Of a DNA stretch of 64,000 nt, positions 8,205 through 19,641 are shown in pieces. Every line of letters starts with the position of its first letter. Position 1 is the first letter of the stretch. The notes below the pieces were generated by a model. That model saw nothing but the letters and a program-made list of their open reading frames with translations. It had not been told where the DNA came from and ran no database searches. Location: NCBI GenBank assembly GCA_013178155.1, contig JABLXH010000012.1, positions 1 through 64,000 on the forward strand, in the 5' to 3' direction. Position numbers and translations under genes: made by a program. The DNA comes from Armatimonadota bacterium (GTDB lineage Bacteria; Armatimonadota; Zipacnadia; Zipacnadales; UBA11051).

Positions 8205-10517
8205 CTAGCGGCGGAGGATGACCACGTTTGAGATCTCGGCATGCCCGCCGTTGCGGAGGCCCCATACCAGACGGCTGTTGGCCCCGGCGCCGGTGCGGAA
8301 GGTGTAGGCGCGGCGAACGGGGCCTGCGGTGTGGCGCTGGGTCCACATGAACCGGGGACCGTCCTCCGCCTCGTGACCCTCGCTGACCAATCGCAGATAG
8401 AGATGGTCGCCCTGGCCCACCTGCGGGCGGGCGGAGCAGGTGAACCAGACGGTGTAGACGGTGTCCGGCTCGAGTAGCACATGCGCGGGGTTGGTGGCCA
8501 TGAAGTCGTAGTCATCGGCCGGGAGCCGCACCTGCGAGGCATCTCGGCTTGCAACAACGATGGGCAGTGGACAGGGCGGCCGACGGCGGTCAAAGGCAGT
8601 GGCTCCGCCAAAGAGCAGCAGGTCTTCCGCCACGGACCGGCCCAAGTCGGGCCCCGCAGCCACGCGGCGCACCCGAGAGTCGGGCACTGCTTCCAGGTGC
8701 ACGTCATCCACGACCATGGCTCCCCCTCCCAGGGCCTCCCACACCAGTTGATAGTCATCACGTTCGCGGAGCGCTAACAGGATCGTCTTGCGCGCCGGGC
8801 CCTGCCCCGCCTTGTCATACCATCGCGTTTCACCCACACGGAGGCCGTCGCCGCCTTCCGCGTAGCACGCGAAGTAGCCGGGGTCGTCGCTGTTGAGGTC
8901 ACGTTCCGGGTTAGCGGTGACGTCATAGCGAAAGGACAGCAGATAGGTTCGCCAGGGCCGCAGCAGACCAGGCCGCGCCAGCGCCTGACCGGGGCGCACT
9001 AGTGCCGAAGGCAGGGGCTGTGCGCTGCCGGAACGTCGAGCCCGCCCGCGCCCAATGCGGATCGGCCCCAAGAGGTACCGCTGGCTGGCGTCACCACCCC
9101 CCACGGCCAGGCGCAGACGAGGAGTGCCGTTGAGGTCCACCATCGCCAGGCGCAGGTCATAGGCCCCTTCCGGCAGGTCTGCCGGCAAGGGGAGGCAAGA
9201 CCGCACCTCGTAGCTCTCACCGGCCACAAAGTTGGTCTGATCGAAATCAGCGTCAATGCCCTGCCAGACCACCTGGTCGCCCTGCATCAGGTACACGGCC
9301 AGCGGGTAGCGCCGGTAGCAGCGCCCCATGCCCCGGTTCTCCCACGTCTGCCCCAACACCAGTTGGCCGCCCGGCTCGACTGTCTCCGGGTACTCCGCCC
9401 GCACCAGGACAAATCGGTAGCCCAGCAGTCTCTGAGCTTTGGCTACCAGTTCGGGGTGCGTCTCCTGGAAGCGGTCACCCCAGTGCATGGTGAGGTAGTT
9501 GGCATGGTGAGAGAGTGCTTCATCCACGGCATTCTCGAGGAAGTCATCACCCGGCCGGGTGTTGGGGAATCCGACCGGGCTGGGGCCGGTGTAGGCTTCA
9601 TAGCCCCCGAAGGGCTCGGCCCAGATGGGGCGCCGCCAGTGCTGGGACAGGTTGGCCAGCAGCCGCCCGTCCCACTCCTGGAAGACGGCGCCGCCAACCC
9701 CGTCGCGCCGCGCGGCGATGGCCGGGTAATCGAAGACCTCGTCGAAGAGGCTGCGCTCCAGGTACTGGCGATAGGAGGGCCGGTATTCGTCATAGATGGA
9801 GGTCCCCGGCGGCATGGTGCCGGGGGAACCCGCCAGCGTCGGGAACTCCCATTCGTAGCTTACGCTGACAGTCAGGATGCGTCTGCCGGCGATGGCCTCC
9901 CGCCAGAGGTCAAAGACGGTGCGCAGCGCGTGGCGTCGCTGCGCCACCGTGCGGTAGGGATACCCGCTGTGCCACTCGCCGAAGGCGCCGTAGCCACGGA
10001 GGGCGATAAGCTCGACGCGGGGGTCGTTGCAGAAATGGTCAGCGAACTGCTTGAGGTACAGCCGGAGGCGCTGCTGATAGAGCGGGTGGGTGTAGTCGGG
10101 GTAGCGCGGGCCGTCCGAGCCCTGGGGCGCATGGCAAGGCACGCCCAGCGCGTAGAGCCAGTCGGGGCATCCCTCCATGCCGGGGGCCTGCCCGTAGTAC
10201 TCAGTGGAAGCGATGATGTGGATCGTCTTGCCCAGCCGCGTCCAGGCCTCGACGACGCGGTCTACGGTGGACCAGTCGTACTCCCCTGGCTCCCGCTCGA
10301 CGGCGGCCCAGGTGAAGAGAACCTGAACGTTGTCATACCACAGGTAGGGGTCGGTGTCGCCCGGCAGCGGGCTATTCAGATAGGCAACGATACCCCAGCC
10401 CATGTGCGGGTTGTGGAGGGGCTCGTCGATCTCGCGGGGGAAGACCACCCGAGCCACGGCGGGCACGCCGGCCACAACTACGACAGCCGCATACAGAAGG
10501 ACCTTGAGGCTATCCAT
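8205..10517 (-). CDS. Secreted DUF4832 TIM-barrel glycosidase-like protein
   Basis: A 770-residue exported protein with a signal peptide at about 1-22. The N-terminal half is TIM-barrel-like and glycosidase-like (HNPHMGWGIVAYLNS, FTWAAVEREPGEYDWS, ALRGYGAFGEWHSG), as in DUF4874/beta-galactosidase-like barrels. A DUF4832 domain follows at about 340-480 with the typical LPADLPEGAYDLRLAMVDLNG. The last 270 residues look like two carbohydrate-binding-like beta-sandwiches. It probably acts on extracellular polysaccharide; catalytic acids cannot be assigned with certainty (the Glu of GEWHSG is a candidate). It starts 40 bases after the stop of leuS on the same strand. Confidence 0.72.
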   Translation of the reverse strand: MDSLKVLLYAAVVVVAGVPAVARVVFPREIDEPLHNPHMGWGIVAYLNSPLPGDTDPYLWYDNVQVLFTWAAVEREPGEYDWSTVDRVVEAWTRLGKTIHIIASTEYYGQAPGMEGCPDWLYALGVPCHAPQGSDGPRYPDYTHPLYQQRLRLYLKQFADHFCNDPRVELIALRGYGAFGEWHSGYPYRTVAQRRHALRTVFDLWREAIAGRRILTVSVSYEWEFPTLAGSPGTMPPGTSIYDEYRPSYRQYLERSLFDEVFDYPAIAARRDGVGGAVFQEWDGRLLANLSQHWRRPIWAEPFGGYEAYTGPSPVGFPNTRPGDDFLENAVDEALSHHANYLTMHWGDRFQETHPELVAKAQRLLGYRFVLVRAEYPETVEPGGQLVLGQTWENRGMGRCYRRYPLAVYLMQGDQVVWQGIDADFDQTNFVAGESYEVRSCLPLPADLPEGAYDLRLAMVDLNGTPRLRLAVGGGDASQRYLLGPIRIGRGRARRSGSAQPLPSALVRPGQALARPGLLRPWRTYLLSFRYDVTANPERDLNSDDPGYFACYAEGGDGLRVGETRWYDKAGQGPARKTILLALRERDDYQLVWEALGGGAMVVDDVHLEAVPDSRVRRVAAGPDLGRSVAEDLLLFGGATAFDRRRPPCPLPIVVASRDASQVRLPADDYDFMATNPAHVLLEPDTVYTVWFTCSARPQVGQGDHLYLRLVSEGHEAEDGPRFMWTQRHTAGPVRRAYTFRTGAGANSRLVWGLRNGGHAEISNVVILRR

Positions 10518-10557
10518 GGGTACCGACTTCTGGCCGGTGACGGCGGTGTCTGGTCCC

Positions 10558-13212
<2,655 letters not shown>

Positions 13213-13330
13213 CGCCCCTGCCGATGGTGTGAGCAGTAAGCAGGCGCAACAGGCGCGTTCGGCCCTGCAGGGGCGACCGCGCCTGTCCGGTAGCTTACAC
13301 GATGGCCGAGACCCAGCGCAAGGGGCGCTG

Positions 13331-14194
13331 CTAGCGACCGTGGAGCAGGCCCACCGCCAGCAGCACGATGCCTACGCCCAGGACCACGGCGGTCACCTGG
13401 AGCTTCTCGCTCCGGCTCAGGTTGAAGGCACCGATATTCGCCACCAGGAAGCCGGTGACGATGAAGGGCAGCAGTGGCAGGGCCGGGATTCGGGGCATCA
13501 AGAGGACCGCGAGCATCCCCGTGGCCATGGCCACCAGGACACCCCAAAACGTGGCCCGGTGGCGCAGTCCAAAGCGCCAGACCGCTGCCAGGAAGAAGGC
13601 GAGGAAGATGAAGTCGCCCAGACCGGCAGTGGCCACATGGCTTAGGCCCCGGGCGCCCGCCGGGCCGGCGGCTGACCCCACCTGCGGGATTGCCACCGAG
13701 AGCTTCTCCACCAGCTTTGGGGCCTTCTCCAGGGCCTTGCCCGTCGGGCCGGCAAAGACGGTAAAGATGTCGGCCAGGCCGGCCACCAGAGCGACGGGCA
13801 GCAGGATGTTGCGCTCCCGGACGATCAGCGCCAGCAGCCGCCCCGCGAAGATGCAGGCGAGCAGGAAGCTGACGCCGGAGGCCGCCGAGACGACCGTCCG
13901 GAGAGCCTCGAGGCTCCTGGCAGACAGGCCAACCGCATACCACACCGCCAGGCAGATCGCCAGGCCCGCAGCGTCTCGCCAAGGCCGCAGAGGGTACTTG
14001 GCCAGTTCGGCCACCACCAGGAGGGACAGGAACAGGAACAGCAGCGTGGCCAGCACGCTGCCGGCGGCCGGCGGGATGCCCCGCACATAGGGTACGCCGG
14101 CCAAGAGGCCATAGGCCAGCAGCACGAGGACCAAGGCTCGCCAGAGGGGTGGACGCTGGTTGGGGACCGAGGGGGAGGCTGATCCGGGAGTCAT
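13331..14194 (-). CDS. Presenilin/SPP-like (A22-type) intramembrane aspartyl protease candidate
   Basis: A 287-residue protein of about nine to ten membrane helices. Three motifs appear in the order and spacing of the GxGD proteases. A helix has Asp142 in LVAGLADIFTVFAGPTGKAL, the place of the presenilin YD helix with its following K/P-rich loop. The next helix has GLGDFIFLAF with Asp194. A PAL motif, IPALPLLPF at 236-244, opens a later helix. The hydrophilic loop at about 157-190 matches the cleavage-loop position. The Tyr before the first Asp is Ala here. It would cleave membrane-embedded signal peptides or helices. It precedes leuS and follows a small Cys-rich gene on the same strand. Homology is my reading of motifs and is not confirmed by alignment. 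Confidence 0.68.
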   Translation of the reverse strand: MTPGSASPSVPNQRPPLWRALVLVLLAYGLLAGVPYVRGIPPAAGSVLATLLFLFLSLLVVAELAKYPLRPWRDAAGLAICLAVWYAVGLSARSLEALRTVVSAASGVSFLLACIFAGRLLALIVRERNILLPVALVAGLADIFTVFAGPTGKALEKAPKLVEKLSVAIPQVGSAAGPAGARGLSHVATAGLGDFIFLAFFLAAVWRFGLRHRATFWGVLVAMATGMLAVLLMPRIPALPLLPFIVTGFLVANIGAFNLSRSEKLQVTAVVLGVGIVLLAVGLLHGR

Positions 14195-14227
14195 GGGCCC
14201 GCCGGGGGACTGAGGAGAGAGTGGGCT

Positions 14228-14614
14228 TTACAGACAGTCACTGATCTCCAGGAACTCGCCACCCTCAATCTGGCGCTGGAGGATGCAGCGGTTGGCATCG
14301 AAATGCATGGTTACGTTGATGAGCTGCTGACAGCGGGCACCGAGCATCTCTTTGTGCAAGGTGTACCCGGTGGGCCGGGGTTCCTCGTGCTCATGGGCCC
14401 GGTGGCCATTGCTGGTCTCGTACTCGGCCTCCAGCTCGTAGGCCTTCTCCACGCGGGTGCGGATGACCTCACCGCAGTGGGAACAGCGGACCACGATCTG
14501 AAGCGCTGGAGAGGAGGGATCACAGCAGCACTGATCGTCTTTGCCCCAGATCGCGTGACCGAGGCGTTCCAGAAGAGTAGGCACTACCACATCACCGTTT
14601 CGCTTCCGCACCAA
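14228..14614 (-). CDS. Small cysteine-rich protein of unknown function
   Basis: A 128-residue soluble protein I do not recognise. It carries clustered cysteines that could hold metal: QCCCDPSS at about 28-35, VRCSHCGEVIRTR (a zinc-knuckle CxxC), GARCQQL and NRCILQ. A His/Glu-rich stretch (GHRAHEHEEPRP) lies in the middle. The start is uncertain (TTG 14614, GTG 14611 or a GTG eight codons later), with no clear ribosome-binding site. It is divergent from rpoZ and 33 bases ahead of the presenilin-like gene. Confidence 0.6.
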   Translation of the reverse strand: MVRKRNGDVVVPTLLERLGHAIWGKDDQCCCDPSSPALQIVVRCSHCGEVIRTRVEKAYELEAEYETSNGHRAHEHEEPRPTGYTLHKEMLGARCQQLINVTMHFDANRCILQRQIEGGEFLEISDCL

Positions 14615-14708
14615 GTCCCGCTGTCCGCCCCGTCAGCGAGGGCAACTGCTGCGCCGTGATGCGAGCATAGCGCACGCCCCGACCGGTGTCAAGCAAGCCC
14701 GCGGTCGC

Positions 14709-14749
14709 CTTCCAGACAGTAAGGGCTTTTCCTTTGACTTCCAGACAGT
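14709..14749. repeat. Two 12-bp direct repeats at the rpoZ promoter
   Basis: CTTCCAGACAGT occurs identically at 14709-14720 and 14738-14749, a 29-base period. The second copy abuts and overlaps the last two bases of the -35 hexamer of the rpoZ promoter. That placement suits a repressor or activator that binds tandem sites. The regulator is unknown. Confidence 0.55.
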
Positions 14750-14762
14750 GGATCGTTATACT
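14734..14762 (+). promoter_or_regulatory. Sigma-70-type promoter of rpoZ
   Basis: TTGACT (14734-14739), a 17-base spacer, then TATACT (14757-14762): five of six matches to consensus in each hexamer. Expected transcription start is near 14769, giving a leader of about 57 bases before the rpoZ GTG. Confidence 0.8.
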
Positions 14763-14825
14763 ATGAGTTCCGGTTTTGTGTGTGTACCCGGCATCTTCAG
14801 CAGGTCAGCCCCAAGGAGGCGTGCC

Positions 14826-15269
14826 GTGAGACGGTTCCCGATCGAAGAACTGGTGGATCGCGTAGGTAGCTGCTACTCTGTGGTTGTGGCGGCCGCCAAG
14901 CGTGCCAAGCAGATCAAGGACGGCGCACCGCCGCTGGTGCAGGTAGACTCCCGCAATCCGCTGACCATCGCGCTGCATGAGATCGCGGTTGGCCTCGTCG
15001 AGATCACCGAGCCGGTGGCTCCGTCGCCAGAACCGCCGACTGCTGCTGCCGAACCGGAACCCACGCTGAGCACGGAGAAGGCCCTGCCTGACCTGCCACT
15101 TCTTGACCTGTCAGACACTCTCGGCGAGGCAGTCCTGGAGGAGGAGGCCGCGCTGGAAGAGGAAGACGACGAGGACGAGGAGGAGGACCTGGAAGCGGAT
15201 CTGGATGATGACCTGGACGAGGACCTGGAGGATGAGACGGACGGGGACGACGACTGGGATGAAGGGTAA
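14826..15269 (+). CDS. rpoZ: RNA polymerase omega subunit with long acidic tail
   Basis: A 147-residue protein whose first 65 residues match omega: MRRFPIEELVDRVGSCYSVV, the AAAKRAKQI helix, and NPLTIALHEIAVG. It assists folding and assembly of the beta' subunit. The GTG at 14826 is preceded by AAGGAGG seven bases away, which decides the start over an upstream ATG. Omega is normally 60-100 residues; here a Pro/Glu linker leads to about 45 residues made almost only of Asp, Glu and Leu, ending DDDWDEG. The tail is coded without frameshift and resembles acidic tails of delta-type polymerase subunits, which could weaken nonspecific DNA binding. That role is inferred. Confidence 0.88.
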   Translation: MRRFPIEELVDRVGSCYSVVVAAAKRAKQIKDGAPPLVQVDSRNPLTIALHEIAVGLVEITEPVAPSPEPPTAAAEPEPTLSTEKALPDLPLLDLSDTLGEAVLEEEAALEEEDDEDEEEDLEADLDDDLDEDLEDETDGDDDWDEG

Positions 15270-15378
15270 GGCGTCGCCCCACCCCCGCGATGTGCGCCTG
15301 GGAATGTGCCGACTCTTCGCCGTCAGTGTCCGATAGTGTTACTTGCCCCACCCTGGTACGGAAGTAGGCTAGTCGCAC

Positions 15379-16491
15379 GTGTCCAAGGACTATTACGCTA
15401 TCCTGGGTGTCTCGCCTGACGCCTCGGCAGAGGAGATCAAGCGCGCTTACCGTCGCCTGGCCCGAGAGTACCATCCCGACGTCAACGGCGGCGATCCGGA
15501 AGCCGAGGAACGGTTCAAGCAGGTCGGCGAGGCTTACGCGGTATTAAGCGACCCTGAGAAGCGTCGGCGCTATGACACCTACGGGGGTGACAGCCCCGCC
15601 GACTTCGGCTTTGCCGATGGCTTCCCGGACTTTTTCAGCATCTTCGAGCAGGCTTTCGGCTTTGGTGGCGGGCGTGGTGCGCGTGCCAGCATCGGTGCCG
15701 ATATCCACCACGAGCTCGAGATCGAGCTTGAGGAGGTCCTCACCGGGGCCACTCGCAGCATCTCGTTGCTCCGACAGGTGCGCTGTCAGACCTGTGGCGG
15801 CTCCGGCGCCAAGGTCGGCTCAACGCCCGACCGATGCACCCAGTGTCAGGGCCACGGGCGGGTCCGGCAGATGCGCCAGACCTTGCTGGGTAACATGGTG
15901 ACGGTGGTGACGTGTCCTCAGTGCCGCGGGCAGGGCACGATCATCCGTGAGTTCTGCGAGGCCTGCGAAGGTCGTGGGGTCGTCCGCACCACCGAGGAAT
16001 TCACAGTGACGGTGCCGCCGGGTATCGAGAGCGGCCAGCACCTGGAGTACGAGGGCCGGGGGGATGTGAGCGAGTCCGGACTGGCGGGCAGCCTCTACGT
16101 TCGCGTTACGGTCCGCCCCCATGAGGAGTTCACCCGCGAAGGCTGGCACGTGCGGTCCGTGGTGCCGGTGCATTTCTGGCAGGCGGCCCTGGGTGACACA
16201 CTGACGGTGCGCACTCTGGAGGGTGAGGAGACGCTCCATCTGGCTGCCGGAACGCAGTCGGGGACCGAGTTGCGGCTGAAGGGCCGGGGGCTGCCGGACC
16301 TGCGGCGCCGCGGGCGGGGCGACCACATTCTCACAGTTCAGGTCGTGACGCCCGAGGAGCTCACCGCGGAACAGCGGGAGTTGCTGGAGGAACTGGCCCA
16401 GAGTTTCGGCCACGAGCCACCCGCAAGCCGCGACCGTGGGGCCGGCAAGGGCTTCTTCGCCCGCGTTCGGGAGACACTGACCGGCGAGTAG
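15379..16491 (+). CDS. dnaJ: DnaJ/Hsp40 co-chaperone
   Basis: A 370-residue type I DnaJ. It has an N-terminal J domain (YYAILGVSPDASAEEIKRAYR, with HPD at 32-34), a short Gly/Phe region (GFADGFPDFFSIFEQAFGFGGG), four zinc-finger CxxCxGxG-type repeats (CQTCGGSG, CTQCQGHG, CPQCRGQG, CEACEGRG) and two C-terminal substrate-binding beta domains. It stimulates DnaK ATP hydrolysis and delivers unfolded clients. The start is GTG at 15379. No dnaK or grpE is adjacent; it lies 109 bases after rpoZ and may share its transcript. Confidence 0.95.
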   Translation: MSKDYYAILGVSPDASAEEIKRAYRRLAREYHPDVNGGDPEAEERFKQVGEAYAVLSDPEKRRRYDTYGGDSPADFGFADGFPDFFSIFEQAFGFGGGRGARASIGADIHHELEIELEEVLTGATRSISLLRQVRCQTCGGSGAKVGSTPDRCTQCQGHGRVRQMRQTLLGNMVTVVTCPQCRGQGTIIREFCEACEGRGVVRTTEEFTVTVPPGIESGQHLEYEGRGDVSESGLAGSLYVRVTVRPHEEFTREGWHVRSVVPVHFWQAALGDTLTVRTLEGEETLHLAAGTQSGTELRLKGRGLPDLRRRGRGDHILTVQVVTPEELTAEQRELLEELAQSFGHEPPASRDRGAGKGFFARVRETLTGE

Positions 16492-16615
16492 CTGCCGTCC
16501 GGGGAACCACGGAACCCCGCTGGTGAGACGAGAACTCAGGCTCTGTCCCCCATTCTACCTGGCTAGCGCGGCAACGGAAGTGCGCCCGTCGGTCTGACGA
16601 AAGGTCTGGCTTCGC

Positions 16616-17500
16616 ATGCGCTGGCAGCAGTTGGAAATCGAGTGCCCCCTCGCCGCCTCAGAGGCGGTGCTGGCTTTGCTCCACCGTTTCACGGGCGGCA
16701 CGGTCATCGAGGACACCCCCGTAGGAAAGCTTCTGCGGACGTACCTGCCGGAGAACGATGACCTACCCCGGCTGCTGGATGAGATCCGGCAGTGGCTGGC
16801 GAACCTGCCGCCCGAGTTGCTGGAGGAGGGGCCGCCCACCGTCCGCGAGAGCTGGATCCAGGAGGAGGACTGGGCGCACGCCTGGAAGGCGTACTTCAAA
16901 CCCCTGCGGGTGGGGCAGCGGCTGGTGGTCAAACCCACCTGGCAGCCGTGGCCTCCGGATGACGACCCGGGGGCATCGCGACCTGGCGACCTCGTCATCG
17001 AACTGGACCCGGGCATGGCCTTCGGGACGGGAGCCCATCCCACCACCCGCCTGTGCCTGGTAGCTTTGGAGCGGCACCTCCGACCCGGGATGCGGGTCAT
17101 TGACCTCGGGTGCGGCTCTGGCCTGCTTACGGTGGCGGCGCTGAAGCTGGGTGCGGCCCAGGTGCTGGCAGTGGACAACGACGCCCTGGCTGTGCAGGCC
17201 ACAAGAGAGAACTGCCAGCGGAATGGCGTGGACGGTTGCGAGGTCGTGCTGGCAGACGGACTGGGCCCGGTGCGGGGGCAATGGGACCTGATCGTGGCCA
17301 ACATCTCGGCGGCTGTCATAAAGGTGGAGACTCCGCGGGTGGTGGAGCGCCTGGGACCGGGTGGCATCTTCGTCTGTTCGGGGTTCTACGAGGGCTGGGA
17401 CGATGAGATCGCCGCTCTGATGCGCGAAGAGGGGCTGGAGTTAATCTCCGAATGCACCGAGGAGATGTGGGGCTGTCTGCACGGGCGGAAACCGCGGTAG
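16616..17500 (+). CDS. prmA: Ribosomal protein L11 methyltransferase
   Basis: A 294-residue SAM-dependent methyltransferase. The N-terminal domain (MRWQQLEIECPLAASEAV) is the L11-binding module. The catalytic domain shows ELDPGMAFGTGAHPTTRLCL (the PrmA signature), VIDLGCGSGLLTVAA (SAM motif I), AVDNDALAV and a DLIVANISAAVI motif. It trimethylates amino groups of L11. A 27-base gap with a good AGGAGA site separates it from rsmE, so the two RNA/protein-modification genes form an operon, a pairing common in many bacteria. Confidence 0.94.
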   Translation: MRWQQLEIECPLAASEAVLALLHRFTGGTVIEDTPVGKLLRTYLPENDDLPRLLDEIRQWLANLPPELLEEGPPTVRESWIQEEDWAHAWKAYFKPLRVGQRLVVKPTWQPWPPDDDPGASRPGDLVIELDPGMAFGTGAHPTTRLCLVALERHLRPGMRVIDLGCGSGLLTVAALKLGAAQVLAVDNDALAVQATRENCQRNGVDGCEVVLADGLGPVRGQWDLIVANISAAVIKVETPRVVERLGPGGIFVCSGFYEGWDDEIAALMREEGLELISECTEEMWGCLHGRKPR

Positions 17501-17527
17501 AGGGATTCGGCGCGGCCAGGAGACCAC

Positions 17528-18274
17528 ATGCAGCGTGTCTTTCTGCCTCCTGAGAGCCTTGCAGGCGATCCTGTGGTGCTCCCTCCGGACACCGCTCACT
17601 ACCTGTCCCACGTCCTGCGCCTCCGAGCCGGCGATGAGTTTGTGGCTCTGGATGGTTCCGGAGCCGAGTATCGTCTGCATCTTCTGCCGGGCCAGCCGTG
17701 TGCGGCCCGGGTTGTTGAGACCCTCCCCCCCCGCGCGATGCAGACCGTCGAGTTCACCCTCTATCAAGGCTTGCCCCGTGGCAAGCGCTTTCCCCTCATC
17801 ATTCAGAAGGCTACGGAACTGGGCGCGGCGCGGATCGTTGCGGTCACGACGGCTCGGTCGCAAGTACACCTGGGGGAGCGGGAGGCCGCGTCCAAACTGG
17901 AACGCTGGCGCAAGATCGCCCGAGAGGCTGCCGAGCAGTGCTTGCGTCCGACGGTGCCGGAGCTTATGATGGCCCACAGTTGGAAGGAAGCTCTGGCCCA
18001 CTGGTGCGCCCTGGGAGTACCGGGTCTGCTGCTGGACGAGACCCAGGCCGCCACGCCGGGACACGGGGTCGGAGACGTATTGGCCTTGCTGGGGAGGCCC
18101 AGAGCACTGGCTGGGTTTGTGGGACCAGAGGGCGGGTTCGCACCGGAGGAGGCGCAGGCGGGGCGTGACGCCGGACTGCTTCCAGTTAGCCTGGGACCGC
18201 GGGTGCTGCGCACGGAGACCGCAGCCCTGGTGATATGTACCCTGGTGATGTACACTTTCGGCCAGCTAGGCTGA
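17528..18274 (+). CDS. rsmE: 16S rRNA (uracil-1498-N3)-methyltransferase
   Basis: A 248-residue SPOUT methyltransferase. An N-terminal PUA-like domain (MQRVFLPPE, HYLSHVLRLRAGDEF) precedes the knotted SAM-binding domain with the RsmE markers IIQKATELGAARI, ERWRKIAREAAEQCLRP, GFVGPEGGFAPEE and LGPRVLRTETAAL. It methylates U1498 in the decoding region of 16S rRNA. It follows prmA and its stop overlaps the upstream region of the lipoprotein gene that follows. Confidence 0.94.
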   Translation: MQRVFLPPESLAGDPVVLPPDTAHYLSHVLRLRAGDEFVALDGSGAEYRLHLLPGQPCAARVVETLPPRAMQTVEFTLYQGLPRGKRFPLIIQKATELGAARIVAVTTARSQVHLGEREAASKLERWRKIAREAAEQCLRPTVPELMMAHSWKEALAHWCALGVPGLLLDETQAATPGHGVGDVLALLGRPRALAGFVGPEGGFAPEEAQAGRDAGLLPVSLGPRVLRTETAALVICTLVMYTFGQLG

Positions 18275-18291
18275 TGCGGGAGGCTCTGACC

Positions 18292-19626
18292 ATGCGGCGT
18301 TTGAGCTTGGTGTTGCTGTTGACAGCTTTCGTGGCGTTGCTGGTGGCCGGTTGCACAAAGGTAGACGAGGCTCCGTCGGCGCCCTCGGCGGCGTCCAAGC
18401 CCGGCGCTCCTACGGGCCCCACGACAGAGCTGGTGCTTTTCACCTGGACTGCCCGCGACGAGGAGCAGGTGAACCAGGAGATCATCAAGGAGTTTGAGGC
18501 GGCCAATCCCGGCATCACGGTGCGACTGCAAAACGAGACCGGCGGCAGCCAGACGGCGATGCAGAAGCTGCAGACGATGATCTCGGCCCAGCAGGGCCCG
18601 GACGTCATCAGCATCCATGGCGCTTTCTTCATCCCACTGGCGGCCAAGGGGGCCCTGCTGAGCCTGGATGAACGCATGGCGGGAGACCCGGCCTTCAACG
18701 CCGCCGATTTCAGCCCGGCCTTGCTGGAGTTGTGCAAGTACGAGGGCAAGATCTATTCGCTGCCGCGCTACACGTCGGTATACTGCCTCTTCTACAACAA
18801 GACGCTTTTCGACGAAGCCAAGGTTGCCTATCCCCCCGTTTCCGGAGAGTGGACCTGGCATCATTACCTGGCGGCTGCCAAGAAACTGACGAAGGATACG
18901 GACGGCGACGGCAAGATTGACCAGTGGGGCTGTGTCATAGATTTCTGGGGCGCGCGCATCTACCCGTGGCTGTGGCAAAACGGCGCTTCGCTGATGAACG
19001 CTGACCGCAGTCGGTGTACGCTGGACAGTCCTGAAGCCATCGAGGCCATGCAGTTTCTGTATGACCTGCGCCACAAGCACAAGGTGGCCGCCGCGGCCAG
19101 TAACAGCGATCACGACGCAGGCCTGACCGCCTTTACCCAGGGCCACATCGGCATGTACATGACCGGGCCGTGGGATATCCAGACCTTGCGGCAGGCCAAG
19201 ACGCTGCAGTGGGACGTCGCCCCGCTGCCCCGCAAGAAGCAGAAAGCCACGATGCTGGGCACGGAGAACTACGGCATCTGGTCGGGCACCAAGCACCCCG
19301 ATGAGGCCTGGAAGCTCTTTGCCTTCCTGATGAGTCCCGAGGTCCAGACCAAGATGGCGGAACGGCTGGAGAAGATGCCTTCGCGGACCTCGGTGCTGCA
19401 GGGCCCATACCTGCAGGGAAGCCCTGGCTTCGACCGCAAGGTCTTTGTAGACGCGATAGCCTACGGCCGCCAGCCCGAGAACATCCCGGAGTGGTCCCAG
19501 GTCAAGGACCTGATCCAGAATCAGCTTGACCTGATCTGGGTGCAGAAGACCACCGTGGCGGCGGGTCTGAAGAAGGCGGCGGCGGATGTGAACAAGACGT
19601 TGACGGAACTGCGGGCGAAGAAGTAG
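18292..19626 (+). CDS. ABC-type sugar-binding lipoprotein (extracellular solute-binding family 1)
   Basis: A 444-residue lipoprotein: signal peptide with lipobox LVAGC (Cys about residue 21), a Pro/Ala/Ser linker, then a periplasmic-binding fold with family landmarks LVLFTWTARDEEQVNQEI, VRLQNETGGSQTAMQKLQTM, YTSVYCLFYNKTLFDEA and EAWKLFAFLMSPEVQTKMAE. It should capture an oligosaccharide or sugar for an ABC importer. The ATG at 18292 has GGGAGG eight bases upstream. The two permease genes that normally follow are missing; the next genes are an exported nitrilase-like enzyme and a glycosidase-like protein, so permeases and ATPase must be encoded elsewhere. Confidence 0.88.
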   Translation: MRRLSLVLLLTAFVALLVAGCTKVDEAPSAPSAASKPGAPTGPTTELVLFTWTARDEEQVNQEIIKEFEAANPGITVRLQNETGGSQTAMQKLQTMISAQQGPDVISIHGAFFIPLAAKGALLSLDERMAGDPAFNAADFSPALLELCKYEGKIYSLPRYTSVYCLFYNKTLFDEAKVAYPPVSGEWTWHHYLAAAKKLTKDTDGDGKIDQWGCVIDFWGARIYPWLWQNGASLMNADRSRCTLDSPEAIEAMQFLYDLRHKHKVAAAASNSDHDAGLTAFTQGHIGMYMTGPWDIQTLRQAKTLQWDVAPLPRKKQKATMLGTENYGIWSGTKHPDEAWKLFAFLMSPEVQTKMAERLEKMPSRTSVLQGPYLQGSPGFDRKVFVDAIAYGRQPENIPEWSQVKDLIQNQLDLIWVQKTTVAAGLKKAAADVNKTLTELRAKK

Positions 19627-19641
19627 CCCGGGAGGCTGAAG

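Noticed and set aside
7640-8761. YbaK gene read as a 373-residue protein with an N-terminal extension
   Set aside because: The first 220 residues are Arg/Ser/Trp-rich and overlap the DUF4832 gene. A strong ribosome-binding site marks the ATG at 8098.
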